A stretch of 64,000 nucleotides of DNA, from positions 99,699,422 through 99,763,421 of the forward strand of contig OX328132.1 in assembly GCA_946811695.1 (NCBI GenBank), given 5' to 3'. Position 1 is the first letter of the stretch, and each line of letters begins with the position of its first letter. The position numbers were made by a program, and so were the translations under genes. The stretch is from Gonocerus acuteangulatus. Lineage: Eukaryota; Arthropoda; Insecta; Hemiptera; Coreidae. Below are positions 10,922 through 23,519 of the stretch, in pieces. The notes beneath the pieces were generated by a model, which worked only from the letters and a program-made list of their open reading frames with translations, did no database searches and was not told where the DNA came from.

Positions 10922-11049
10922 GTGAAATAAATAGTGTGCAAGTGAATATTGAAGTTTTATTGACTTTCCGCTTATTTCGATAATTTGCTAAAATTATTGT
11001 TACCCCAAGAAAAACATTTTAGTTTTCATTTATTGCTGTTTTTTTTAAT

Positions 11050-12480
11050 TAATCTTGTTAAGGAAATGATTTAGATGTTTCGATGCCCATTCACAATATT
11101 TTATTCGTTTACATTTATCTTTGTCACTTTGTTTTGTTTGTTGAGAGTTTTGTTTTGTTACTGCTCTGATGATTGTAGCAGTAGCTTCTGCTAGTGCTTA
11201 GCACTCTAAATAACAATTTTTGGTATGGAAGCGACTATTTTCATTTTTACTGAAGCTGGAGAGGTGTCAATCTAATAATAACACGGAGTCCAACCACAAA
11301 ACCGCTGGAGATCATAAAGATGATTCTATATATTGACTTGTGTACGTAAATTGATGCTAATAAAATTAAAATTTTGATTTAAACATTTATTTCTTCTAAA
11401 ACAGCAATTTTATCGCAAAAATATAAGAATACCGAGACTGTATGGATTATTAACACATCTGATTATTCAAGTTTTAATTTGTTTTTGTTTTTGTTTTTCC
11501 TGCCACGCCTATGTGCGGTTCTCTTATGAAAAAGCCATCAAGAGCCAGGGAGAGAGAGAACGGATGGTGGAGGGTTTGATGCCTTTGCTTATCTAAAAGT
11601 CTAATGAAATGCAGTAAAATGGAAACCCGTTGATCGGGAGTGTATGGAATCTACACCACGATCCCCGTTTTAGCCGGCTCATAATCTATTTAAAAAAACA
11701 TCAGTGTGTCTACATATATATAGTATATAGTAGTATCAATATAGTATTTCTATATACTATATGTGTGTGTGTGCGTGTTTGTATATATATATTTGTATAT
11801 ATATATATATAGAGCTTGCAAATTGTAGATTTTGCATAAAATCTAACTGTCTTTCTCAGCCGAAACCCTCGACATGTTATTACCTCGACGGCTAACTATT
11901 TGCATCTTATTATATATTTGTAATATGTTAAAGTCAATTAAATGGGAATTAAAACAACAAATAAACATTTGATTATAGAACGTTGTGATTGGTAATTTAT
12001 ATCCATTGCACCCAATGTACCTTATTTGAAATAAAACATTGCAACTTAAATCATTAAATTCATCATTAGAGAGGGAAGTAGTACTCCGGTTTGTGTTCCT
12101 TTTGTAGATTCTGTTCCTAAAAACAATAAAAACAGTAATCGGAACCACATGGGTTCAGTTATGTCCTAAACGGCTAAATTGTGCCGCAGCACAAATAACT
12201 ACCGGACTTCGGTAGTTTTGACTACGTTAGTTATATGCTAACATTCAGCTCAAATTTGTAGATGATATGGAACGCAGCGTTATTTTACGAAATGCTTAGG
12301 ATTCTCTAATAATTTGTGAAAATGTTATTAAAACACTTAAAATAATAGCCTAAGAATATTTTCTTACGTGGCTTCTGCAGAGACGTTGCTGTGCAGACGC
12401 ATCTAAAATGGATCTCAAATGTGCATCTGGATAAAGCATTATTTCACGAAGAAAGAGGATGCATCTGTAAATTTTCTTCG
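11050..12480. other. AT-rich stretch, no gene seen
   Basis: Only an (TA)n-rich patch at 11715-11812 and a TTACCTCGACGGCTAACTAT block at 11880 shared with unit U. The 101-codon minus-strand frame at 11843-12148 has no recognisable features. Confidence 0.6.
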
Positions 12481-12506
12481 TTGAGAAAATATCATCGGCA
12501 CAAGTC

Positions 12507-12509
<3 letters not shown>

Positions 12510-12550
<41 letters not shown>
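12510..12550. repeat. (AT)n microsatellite
   Basis: About 20 AT units inside the composite repeat. A second (AC)n(AT)n tract is at 12849-12903. Confidence 0.95.
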
Positions 12551-12554
<4 letters not shown>

Positions 12555-12594
12555 ACATGACGAGAGGATGAGGAAAGCCCCTGGTGATCTCGTG

Positions 12595-12848
12595 TGGGTG
12601 ATGATGGTCTCGTGTGGGTGGCTTGACTTTTATCCTCTTCATGATGGGCCGCCATGTGTTGGAGAGGATGAGTCCATCTTCTCTATTGAAATTGGCCGGA
12701 TACTTCTGGATTTCAATCGCCTCCCTAATTTGTCTTCTAGTCAGGGAGGCGAGGATGAATGACTGCCAGAAGAAGCCGGAGAGGAATCCGGCGAAATATT
12801 GCGATGACAGGAGGAGCAAGACCGCTGGAGACAGATGCCGAATGAACA

Positions 12849-12908
<60 letters not shown>

Positions 12909-13188
12909 TTAAAGAACATTTGAAAATGGGTAACTTAATTGACCCATGGTTAAACCAGAGGTTTGTTGACTCCGATAATAAGTGACAGCAGATTTTTTTT
13001 TTTTATTTGAGGCAAATGTGGTTTGAGCTCCTTTTTCCGTTACGTTATATCATTTGGGTTTCTTTGTAGTGGGTTGGTGGGCCAATTGGTTATAAAATTG
13101 TCTGTTGAATACAATATTTCATTGAAACACTATTCCTTGTCGCGTCTTCATAACAAATAATCTAGATCATTTTTGGTGATTTTGTGGA
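12595..13188 (+). repeat. Composite repeat, arm 2 of a 0.6-kb inverted duplication
   Basis: The reverse complement of 9355-9955, including the shared unique 280-bp tail (12906-13188) beyond the microsatellite. A tandem GGTCTCGTGTGGGTG-type duplication lies at the junction (12587-12620). Confidence 0.8.
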
Positions 13189-13189
13189 T

Positions 13190-14870
13190 GAGTGTGGAGT
13201 GTTGCCACAGTACAGTTGAGAGAAACCCTCAAACGCTTAAAACGTGGGCACTTCTAATTAATTAAACTAATAATAAGTATTTATTCAAAGGAAACTTCCT
13301 CTCTTAATTTTAATTCTATGGAACAGCTAAAGTTTACCTCACGAACATATCTTATCTACAACAATTAGCTATCAGAAAGTGAATTGGGTTCCATATTTAA
13401 CCCATTTACATTAAACTGTGACGGAGCTCAATGGGCTACCGAAACCCAAGCAGCGCTTTGTACTAAACTTCAACTTCTATTCAATTACTAATGCGTAACA
13501 GCCGTAGGTCTCATATGGCTTTCATAAAGACAAAGAAATTGTAACTTCGATGCACTAACCAAAGCTACCGAACCCAACAAATGGCCTTCAAACTAGGAAT
13601 CTACGTTATAACTTACATACACTAGATAAAACTCAATAGGTCGCATGTATCCTTCATTACTAGAATATAAGTTACAATATACACGTACTAAGCCAACCAG
13701 ACATTTTGGTTTACCCCATTGTTATGGGTACTCATAATTGCAATCGGACAGGTGGAAACGCAATAAAACGTAATGTCCTGAAAGAGCGTTTCTACTAAAA
13801 TGATTCTACACCTTACGTACGATACCGTAAGATAATTTTACGACAGCATCATTATTTAATTTCGTAACGTCACATTATTGCTGACTCATATTTTCTTGGA
13901 CGATTTATCTACAGGTCACCCGTTTGTAGCCAGGATATAGGTCATGACTGTCTTTTTTTCGAAAGAAAAGCCACCACCTCAGGAAGAATAGAACCCGCCA
14001 AGCACGAATTCTGTGCTAATAAAAAATATTTATTTCGGATGATCCAAGGGTCTGGGCCCAAAACAAATCGGACTGCATTTGGAGAGTTTTTGGTTCCTGA
14101 AAAGCGACCTAGATTGGTGTAAGACCCGTAGAGCTTAGTTCTATAAAAGAATTGACAGGGTTAATTATTTTTTTATGACCTGCCTGTCTATGGTTAGAGA
14201 AGTTTGAAACAATATATAATATACTAAGACGAACTTTTTAGAAGTATAAATATTATTGAACTGTCAGAATGCTTCTTTTATGGATTATTAATCCAAATAC
14301 TGTTAAATATCTGGATAAGAGAGACTATAGCCTCCTATGTTTTATGCATGCAGGCCTTGGCTTGATTTAGCCGGGGCCACACTTTCCCTAATCTATGCAA
14401 GCTCTAGTTTGATAAACTAATAATATTCAACCCAACTAAGGTTCGAGGGAGAAAAGGATAGAAAAAAATAGTAATTCCTGCTGGGCAATTAGGACAAAAA
14501 CCTTAAATGCAGAAACTTCTATATTCCTTACACAAGTCATCTGCTGTAAGGGAATTTATATGGCATTTATACATATTTATGGGCTAGGGATGTGTTCACT
14601 AAAGGTAGTGCTCAAAAATATGCTAATCAGCCCACGTAATAAAAACTCCAGACCCGCAGGAGTTGCCTAAACTAAGCTAACTCCTCAGATGCGGTACTGT
14701 TATAACTAATTTACTAGTAAGCTGGGATATTAAGTAAATTACATTTGAATATTATCCAATTTTCAATTTTTTGGGATTGAATCTTTCTTATTAATATTCA
14801 ACATAGCCTGTTTTGTTGTGAAAAAACATGGCGGCCTCCATCATTTAATTTTATAGAGAGGAGAACGTTT
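13190..14870. other. Unique-looking noncoding stretch
   Basis: No ORF above 60 codons and no repeat recognised apart from the partial SINE at 13905. Confidence 0.6.
13905..13990 (-). mobile_element. Partial SINE, second family
   Basis: Minus strand GGTGGTGGCTTTTCTTTCG and TATCCTGGCTACAAACGGGT match the body of the SINE at 62.1 kb. The tRNA head is mostly missing. Confidence 0.5.
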
Positions 14871-15010
14871 ACCGTTTGTGATGCGAAGGTAGAATTTGTC
14901 AGGACCTGGTCCTGGTATCTTAATAAAACCACATTTCTTATAAGAAAATAAGTTTTATTTGCCGAGGTTTCGGATTGAAATTGAAGCCTTTATCAGGGCT
15001 ACAATGATCA
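14870..15010 (-). repeat. Repeat with degenerate hammerhead
   Basis: GAGAACGTTTACCGTTTGTG, TTAATAAAACCACATTTCTT and AAGTTTTATTTGCCGAGG recur with changes at 25240-25350 (GAGATCGTTGACCGTTTGCA ... GCGTTTTATTATTGCCGA). Minus-strand orientation judged from the hammerhead-like block. Confidence 0.5.
14962..14999 (-). ncRNA. Degenerate hammerhead-like motif
   Basis: Minus strand GCC, CTGATAA, A, GG...CC, GAAA, CCTCGGC. One core change (CTGATAA) and a non-palindromic stem III. Neighbouring sequence 14870-14970 recurs at 25240-25350, which places it in a repeat family. Confidence 0.35.
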
Positions 15011-15679
15011 GTGGATCCATGGTTTAAAGGATGGATTCAACTCATAGATGAAAAACCCCTCGCGAAGGATGAATGTCAACAAAGTGTTGTTTCATCATGG
15101 TAATGATAGACCACTTACGGCCCCAACAATGCTACAAAAAATTACTGAATTTAATGGAAAGCTTTTGTAGCAACCTGCTTACTCCTCTGATATTGAGATT
15201 TTCCCTTGTCTCGTGCCTTTCAACATTGTTTTACTAGGGAAAAAGTAAAATTTTAAACAGGATGTACAAAATGAACACGAAGAGCTCGTTGGCCGTTGAG
15301 GTGTAAATAGTCGGGGTTCGGTAGTATGTCGAATTAAACTACAGTCAAATGGGATCACATAAGCACATAGTGGTGAAATTTGTGCAAAGCTATACTGCCA
15401 GGATACTTTCATTTAACTGATGCCAAAGGGTAAACTTAGCCCATAGAGGGCGAAAAGACACATATATACCTTTATATTTGTCAATTTAATCTCAGACAAA
15501 TATAAAAGCATTTATAAGCAGTATAGGTTTGTACCAATTTCACCACACTGTACTACTGTGAACTCATTTTACGACAATGTTTATAACAAAATGAATTATT
15601 TTTCTGCCGCCGTTTTGGCTTGTCATTCAATGGCTGTGGCGAAGAGGGAGAACAGTTCCTTGTCCTGGGGGCTGCATCT

Positions 15680-15712
15680 CTGAAAAAGGTTTGAATTTCA
15701 AGTCGAAACGTC
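15680..15712 (+). ncRNA. Degenerate hammerhead-like motif
   Basis: CTGAAAA, A, a 17-nt stem II (GGTTTGAA...TTCAAGTC, mostly paired), GAAA, CG, TC. Core G is A in the first half. ATCTC before and GAGAT after can pair as an outer stem I. It belongs to the same GAAACGTC class as unit U. Confidence 0.45.
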
Positions 15713-15761
15713 CGGGGAGATATATTTATTTTAAAATACTTGGGGCCGTTGGGGTGATGCG

Positions 15762-15904
15762 AAGTCAAGCGATGGTTGGGATTCGGCTAGGAGGCAGCCT
15801 TCTTTAGCAAAATGCCTAGGGGAGCAAGGAAGATCAAAATGAAATTTAGGCGAGCATGGTTAAATGCTTATTTCCCTAGCCGAATCCCAGCTATCTCTTG
15901 ACTT
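15762..15904. mobile_element. 143-bp foldback element
   Basis: A 30-bp left arm, AAGTCAAGCGATGGTTGGG then ATTCGGCTAGG, matches the complement of 15875-15904 with four differences. It lies 50 bp after a hammerhead-like motif. The GGTTGGGATTCGGCTA block is also found beside the hammerhead in unit U. Confidence 0.65.
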
Positions 15905-17097
15905 AACATAACTATTTTTTTTATAAAATGTAGTTTTATTCAACATACGACCGAACTCCGACTATCTAAGACTTCTTTATGAAATTTCAAATGCCTATGC
16001 ATTAAAACCAGAGTCTTTCTCCAGCAATGAAATTTAAAAGCTATAATATTGCGAGAAATTTTAGATAGTGAAGAAGAATATATTTGTTGATTAAAATGTT
16101 GAATTACGTTGTTTTTTTTAACTATTTAAAATTTTCACAAAAATGCTTATTAGCTTTTTGACCGACTTGATAGTTTTATTAACCATTACGACCGAACGCG
16201 GACAATTTCCATCTTGATTAAAACATCGAGTACGAAAGTATAGCTTGTATGTATTCAAAAACATACAACATGAACAGAATAGCTTGAAATTAATTAAGGG
16301 AACGAGAAGAAATGATAGTAGTGGGAGAAATTAGAAATGAAGAAGAGAGAGACGGATAAAAGAGGGTGTGAGAAGGAGAGGTGATGGATATATATGTACA
16401 TATGTAAATTGAGATAAACTACGGTAGAGGGTATAAGCGGATGGGTGAGACAAGAAATACTGGGGGGCTGGTGGGATTACCTCTCAGAGCCTAGATGTGA
16501 CAGCTTCCCCATTCCTCGGCATCCTTGTCCCCTCTCCCCTTCAGTTTCAGAATCAACTCTCCCTCTCAGTTTTTATATCTTTGGGGTCGGTTTTATACGA
16601 ATGTGTAAGAGAGGAGAGTCCTAGATACTGTGCAACGTGCCTATGTAACCAGTGTTACTTTTCCTTAGGAAGGTTTGGATCCGAGGCAACATACCAGCTA
16701 TTAAATAATACAAGCCCGTCCCACAGGAGCTGAGCAAATTAACACCCCCCACGTTCGGGCCCAGCGTCGTCGTATATGCGTCCGAGAAATGTGTTCTGCG
16801 GGCCGTGTGCGTCAGCAGATAGCTTGCCTTTCTTTCTATCCCCACTACTCCGGGCCTTGTCCTATACCCTTGATATTTGGTTTGGGGCCACAATACGTTA
16901 AGGAAATTCCTCAGAAAGGAAGAGCTCATAACAAATCTTAAATGACATTAATTCAAGTTCAGATATTGGGCCTTACGCTGCTGTTGCTCCAGAGCTGTCG
17001 ATGTGCAAGACGGCCAGCCTCTCGCCGAGCTCTCCGTCCTGTCTTAACCCTTTCCGGACTAGACTACGTGCTGACTTTTCACTCGAACAGACGCCAA

Positions 17098-17754
17098 GTG
17101 GGACCGAACAAAATTTCGTGTCACAAGAAAAAAGGTACAGCCTCTAAATCTTAACCGATTTTAGTGTTTTTTTTTATAAACATGAAAGCTAATAAAATTT
17201 GAAACAACTTGTCTAGCCAGATTTTTGTTTTTGTTACCTCTGTTTCTTATATTAAGTGTAAATAATTCACGAACATTTACAATGGAACTATTGTAACTAT
17301 GAAAATAATATTTCATCTTTCATCTAACTTAATATCGTTAAAATAAAACATTCATTAGATTAGACTAGGAAAAGAACTGACACATCTTCATGAAACGTAA
17401 ATTTATTTTAATTCAACAGTGAGATTAATTTAAATAAAATCATTTTTGAATGATTTGAAAATAGATTTTGATTTTTTCCAAGTCTAATCAGAATTTGAAT
17501 GTTTAATTTCGAAGATATAAGTGCTGATATTAAGTTAGATGAAAAATGAAATATTATATTATGTTCCATTGTAAAAGTTCATGAATTATTTACACGTAAT
17601 TTAATAAACAGGGGAAACAAAAAAACAAAAATCTGGCAAGACAATTTTGTTCTAAATATTATTAGCTTTCATTTTTAAAAAAATGCATTGAAATTGGTTA
17701 AGATTTAGAGGCTGTAGCCTTTTTTGAAACACGAAATTTTATTTGGCCCCACAT
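17098..17754. mobile_element. Long-TIR foldback element
   Basis: 17098-17340 is an inverted copy of 17500-17754 (AAATTTCGTG, GCCTCTAAATCTTAACCGAT, TAATAAAATTTGAAACAA, CATCTAACTTAATATC). The loop is about 160 bp. No ORF of note. An internal part recurs at 21925-22020. Confidence 0.7.
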
Positions 17755-17759
17755 TGAGA

Positions 17760-19019
17760 CAGGGCTGTATTAGCCCCTAAACGCTAGCTGATTTATTTAG
17801 TTTCTCTCTATCACCTTCAATTTACAAATTGTTCAGTTACCTTTTTTTTCAATTAGAAAATATTATTACAATAGGAATAACGAAAAAGTTTAATACCAAA
17901 TAAATTAAACTAAAATTATTAATCAAGTAAAATAATTTATTTTTTTATATTTACGTGTTCATTTATTAGTAATATATATTTTTTACACGGAAGTTTCCTG
18001 TCACATATTTTGACAATGGACGACGAATTAAATGGATAGGCCCGTATAAATTATTTACTCCCAAATGTACTCTGTCAAGCAGTCACACGGTAAAAAAATG
18101 TTTACAACTAATTGATTTCTTAACTTGGAATGTACTAGTTGAAAAAATAAATATCTTTCCTGAGTTACGGTATTTTCCCATTTCAAAGATCGTGACTGTA
18201 GATATGCCTCATAAATTATTTTCATAGTGCGAATTTGTAAAATTCACTATTTTTGTTCTTACATCTAGTTACCAGATACTAACGTTTGTTGGAATCTGTT
18301 TTTGGGCGAACATCGTGAGAATACAATCTTAGCGCATCGTTTTTCCGTTAATAGGCGTCCATATACACTTTTAATAGGTCTTTTAACGTTGGACAACGAA
18401 TGAGACCATTTTAAGGCGATATACATATAACCGCTTTCGAGAAAAATAGATAATACTAGTTTTCGTAATTAATTTTCGATTTCGGTATTCAGAAACGAGG
18501 AACTTCTCCTGTATGTTTTCTGAGCATAGTGGTGCCTTAAAGCTCAGTTCTCTTCCAGATTTAATTGGAGCAGGCGTTTAAATTGTTCACAAAAAATTAA
18601 CTATATACAATCCACATTTCAAATAATTTTTTTAAATATTCAAAAAAATTGGACCATCTTAAAAAAGCTTGTACCAATGTCAAACCCCCATTCTTAGAGC
18701 TTTCGGAAGTGCTCGGAATTAGTTCTACTCAATAGGGAAAAGGCAATTTAAACGGGATCAGTAAGTGGTTGAAGTCCCCCACTTAAGACTTCTGGGCCTG
18801 CCATTCCCTTGAAGTGGGCGCAACAATGGCAATAGGGTTCGGTCGATGGAGTACATTAGGGGAATGATGGTAGTTTCCCTAATCTTCGTTTGTCAATCGA
18901 AAATTTATACAGAAAGTCGTAAATCTGGGTTCCGAACCTATGCCCATTGAGAGCAGTGCATTTAACTTCCTCGTTAAACAAAGGAAAAGTCCGTCTCTAG
19001 AAGTGCGGCATCTTAGCGC

Positions 19020-19056
<37 letters not shown>

Positions 19057-20230
19057 CATATACATATACATACATATATACATACATACATACATACATA
19101 CACACATACGTACGAATTCTAAGCACCGTTATTTTCGTGATTTGATACCATCGATACAGAAATAAAAACACATGTTTAAATTTCGTTGATCAAAGGACCG
19201 GTGTTCACACTCAAAGAGTTGAGTCTATGAGGGCGAAGGCCAAAAGGAGAAACAAAAAGGAATGTGGGACACATCGCTCTATGATAGACTCCTATTTATG
19301 TGAGTACATGTGGAGGCAGAGAAACTCAAATGAAGATGTTTTTGATAAAATCCTTAAGGACATAGTAGAATTTTGGCCTCCAGATGTACTTGGAGGAACT
19401 GATTAAAAGCATGATAATGTTTTTGGTTATGTGTAAAAAGTTTTTATTAAATAAATCATATGTTCCTTTAACCCATATTTTTTTATCTATCAATAAGTAA
19501 CTGTTACTAGATAAAATCACTGGCGGGCCTGTTCTAAACAAGACCCCAGAGAGGATATAAAAGTCCTCTACTCTTTTACCTTTGTTATAAATTTATGAAA
19601 TTTTATATTAGTCTACACTGGTCCCCCTAGTTTTAATGTGACTAGTAATCATGTTGCACTAAATGTAATAACAACAAACAATCATACACAAGTAATAACA
19701 CACCAATGATTTTTTTTTAATTATTACAATTATTTTTTGTCCATGTACATATACCTAATGTAAAAAGTAGGAATATTGTGTAGATAATGTAAAAGAATTG
19801 CGAACACGAGCAAAAAAACAAATAAAAAGAAATTGGTAAAATATAAAATAAAAAAAAACACCCTTCCCGGAAAAAATAAAGCTTCATGCTTTTTGAAACA
19901 TTTATGCCTTTGACAACATTTTTTAGCTCCCTGGTCCATGTTAAGACGCGGTGGGTCTCGCTGACACTTTCGACCGGGCAGACGTAAGAAGGTGGAGGTA
20001 TGGAACGCTAGTATCTTCTCGTATAAGAAAAAAACAAAATAGATATATTTTGTACGGTTAGATTTAATGTAAGGAATTCTTATATATGGATGAATAAATA
20101 AATAAGTTGCGTACAGTTATATGATGTTTTATTAAAAAAAAAAAAAAAAGAGACAAAATCTTAAGTTTAATTATTAGATTAAAAAAAAAAAAAAAAAAAA
20201 GGTTCGTAGGACGATAAAAACAGTAGCTTG
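17760..20230. other. AT-rich stretch, diverged repeats only
   Basis: A diverged unit U patch (18360-18500), the 19.0-kb microsatellite and A-runs at 20135-20200. No gene seen. Confidence 0.55.
19018..19105. repeat. (TA)n then (TACA)n microsatellite
   Basis: TA units to 19051, then TACATACA-type tetranucleotides to about 19105. All frames read as Tyr/Ile/His repeats, not genes. Confidence 0.93.
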
Positions 20231-21639
20231 TTTGTCCTTAAATTCTTTCCATTTCATTCCATTCTCTTGGACTAGCTCAAATAGTGCTAAACCAAATCTA
20301 GAAAGTATGTTAGATCATATTCAGTCAATAACAGATCTATTTTTTTTTTTTTTTTTTTTTTGTTCTTTAAATTTGTTATTTGAGGCTTTTTTGCTTGGTA
20401 ATTTTGTTGTATTGTTAGGTAATAAATAATTATATATTTGTTGCAGAATATCTGCCATAATGAGCCTTCAGTAAATTTAAAAACTCTACTCACAGGAACT
20501 GCGTCATTTTGGCGTGCTTCCATTCATATCCCAAGTATTATTAGTAAAGTAATAGAAGCAGTTATTAGTAGGGTTTTTTGATCTTGGACGAAAAATGCAT
20601 AATGAAATTTAAAAGAAAATTAAGAATTTATGCACCATAAAGAAAAAAATGACGGGATTCTAAGCGGAAATTACCCCGTGTAAACGGTGTATCACATATA
20701 CGTGTTTCATTTTCTTACCTCTCATATCTTAGTTTAAACGATTATCAAACATCTGGAAATCAAAATTTCAACTAAGTAAATCGTTTCTGAATATCCAAAC
20801 GGAAAATTAGTTCGGAAAGGTAGCCGTATTAACCTTTAAAAGTGGATTGGTTCGTTTTTCTACATTACAGGACCTATAAAACGTGATTTATGGGTCGACA
20901 TTAAAACTATTAAATTTTCTAGACAACATTTCCGTATTGGAAGGAGGGAGGAATCGCGTTTCAATAGGAATACTTGTGTATTTTTTTCATTCCCAATATA
21001 ATGATGTCCGCTTATATCAATACAATAGGAGTATTGACTGAGCTCATTGGGATAAAAATAAATGGAATCCAATGTAGACCTGAAGTGGTTTGTTGAAACT
21101 CTCTGAAGAGTTGTACCACATGCAGAAAGGTATCATGTGTTGGTTGAGAGTATTAGACCGTGGATAGAGGTTATGCTGGGTTGGAGAGAGATAAGATAAT
21201 CGGCGAGGTAGATAGCTTATCAAGAATCGAGGAGCCTAACAATAGGCTCCAACCTACCAACCCTACCTGTTATACAATCTCCCCCTATATAGGTTAGGAC
21301 CTTTGTCGGCTCAAAAAAAAAGTAGCGTGAGGCAGAAAGAAATAGGCCGCCCATTATTTGCCACTACAACTCCTCTTAAAAAAAAAACTCCTATGCCTCG
21401 GGTACGTACGCCTGAATATTTAAATGACGAATTAAAAATTTACTTGAATAATTTTTATAAAATAGGCTGCAGGTCAAATAACGAAATAAAAACACTTTTA
21501 CATTCTGGTAATTTTTATTAAAACTGCCCTACCGGTTTCCAATCCATTTATTTTAACATTTGACCATTTCCTTATTTTATTAAAATAATTAAAAATTTGC
21601 GGTAATCTTTGGGAATCTTTCCCATCTTAAATATGCATC

Positions 21640-21910
21640 TACATAGGACCCGTATTTCTTGCGATCCGATATCGGTTGACCGACAGCGACCGATGTGAGT
21701 GCCTACATTGATCCCGACCCGATCCGATCTGATCTAGTCACAGCTAGATATTCCTCCTAGTAAGCATAGAAACCTCTATTGCCTTATTGGAGGTATAAAG
21801 GAGGAGTTTAGAGGCCAATCAATCTTCCGGAAGTATATCAGTCATGAACAAAAAATCTTAGTGTAACAGTTAATCTTTAACTTATAAGAGAAGCATTAGT
21901 ATTTATATTT
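21640..21910 (+). repeat. Copy of left half of the 0.6-1.5 kb element
   Basis: GGACCCGTATTTCTTGCGAT, GCCTACATTGATCCCGACCC, CAATCAATCTTCCGGAAG and TAACAGTTAATCTTTAACT match 655-915 in order. Confidence 0.65.
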
Positions 21911-22069
21911 TAAAATAATTTGCAAGAAAAGTAGCTAGAAGGTTAGTAACATCTTTCCACGTAATTTAATAAGCAAGGGAAACAATAATGTGTTGTTCTA
22001 AATTTTATTAGCTTTCAAAACAAACAAAAAAAAAAAAAAAAAATGCATTTGTCGTTGAGCGCCACTTTG

Positions 22070-22184
<115 letters not shown>

Positions 22185-22301
22185 CCCGTGTACCGATGAT
22201 TAGAAGAAACCTCCTTAATCGTAGAAGAGAAATTTTCCATCAAGAAGCAGTGACATTGAAGTAACCTCGGAACATTCGGGGCAACATTTTACCCTAGTTT
22301 T

Positions 22302-22555
22302 TTTTTTTTTTTTTTTATTTGTTTATTTGAAATCTGTACCTAAATCATTTAGTACAATCGTCAAGTTTGTTGACACAGATATTACATAAGTTGATTATAA
22401 CGGTAAAATTAAAACAAAATAAAAATAATGAGGTATTTGGAAGAAGCCAACCATTGTTGGTACTTCCTAAGGTGGGTAAACAAATGAATTAATGATCACT
22501 ATGTGATCAGCTACGTTAGTTTATCTCGGGGCCACTGTCTTATTTTACCCTAGTG
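22302..22555 (-). mobile_element. Poly(A)-tailed retroposon 3' end
   Basis: T-run at 22302-22318, then TTATTTGTTTATTTGAAATC and about 230 bp with no recognisable coding. The T-run start and AAATACCT...-like body resemble the tail region of the LINE at 25427. Family unknown. Confidence 0.4.
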
Positions 22556-23244
22556 GCCGCAATTTCCCCGCAATGGAACTTGCCGAATAACTTGCGCGAA
22601 TACTCACGCGTAAAATTTATTTCGAAAACCGACGAAATTGGACGAATGGAAATGGATACCTTAAAAGGAAAAATTACATAAAAAATTTAAATATAATTGC
22701 TAACATTATATTTGACGAATCAATTCGTGTATTATGAAAGCAAATTGAGTCTGCATGTTATTGAATATGGAAAATAAATTAATATTTGTTTTACTTAATC
22801 CCTAGGGCTGTAGAATCGATTCTCATTACTGTAGTTTTTTTTTTTTTTTTAACGAAAAGAAAGGCAACCTGGATCTGAAAGATAGAAAAGTTTGGTAACC
22901 CCCAAATATTCAAAGGGGAGGTTGAAAATAAAAATAACTTAATAATAACAACTAAATATGTGTTTTATTACCTCTCCCGCCCCTAAATTGGTACCTGAAA
23001 ACCCTTCCTCACTGATTTCGAGAAATAGGTAAAAGAATGGAGAATGCAAATGAACCCTGAGAAATGTACGCACGTAACTTTCACCCTGCGACGTGCTGAG
23101 TGCCCTCCCGTAAAAATCCATAATATCCCATTACTGAACAAACGCTTTGGACATCTCCGACGACTAATTGGGCTTAAATCAACTCTTGTCAGAAAAAAAC
23201 AAGCTAACTGACAATGTACGAGACCATAATAAGACCGATATGGA

Positions 23245-23455
23245 CATCAGGGGCGCATATAGGAAATAATTTCGGGGAGGGGGTGTGGCTGGGAGCACGG
23301 GGGATTTGGGGGGTCCAACTAAAACGCTATTGCACCCAAAACAAAATTATTTTCCTGAACTAAGAGATCTTATTCCATTTAGAGGGTTTTATGAAACATT
23401 TTGATCGATTAAAACATAATTGGGGGGAAGCTCCAGCCCCTCCTTATAATATAAT
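23245..23455 (+). mobile_element. Poly-G-rich TIR element, diverged copy
   Basis: GCGCATATAGGAAATAATTT start, AACTAAAACGCTATTGCACC, GAGATCTTATTCCATTTAG and GGGGGGAAGCTCCAGCCCCT. Same order as 38125-38748. Confidence 0.55.
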
Positions 23456-23474
23456 ATATATATTATAATATATA

Positions 23475-23517
23475 TATGTCCATCATGGGCATATATTATA
23501 TGCCCATGATGGACATA
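23475..23517. repeat. Perfect 19-bp hairpin
   Basis: TATGTCCATCATGGGCATA (23475-23493) and its exact complement at 23499-23517, loop TATTA, following a (TA)-rich stretch. Confidence 0.85.
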
Positions 23518-23519
23518 CG

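Larger units (their letters stand above)
10615..11045. repeat. Palindromic hammerhead-bearing repeat pair
   Basis: The arms 10615-10795 and about 10845-11045 are inverted copies. They share TAAAACTTCAATAT, AATAATTTTAGCAAATA and AAAACATTTTAG blocks. About 50 bp of unique sequence sits between them, containing CCTCAACTTGAGGAGG. The same order with related sequence recurs at 51440-51725. Confidence 0.75.

Noticed and set aside
11843..12148. 101-codon minus-strand frame
   Set aside because: Overlaps a short block shared with unit U; no motif; starts and ends in AT-rich noncoding DNA.
21303..21521. 72-codon basic + strand frame
   Set aside because: Lys-rich opening in A-runs; no recognised family; too short to support.
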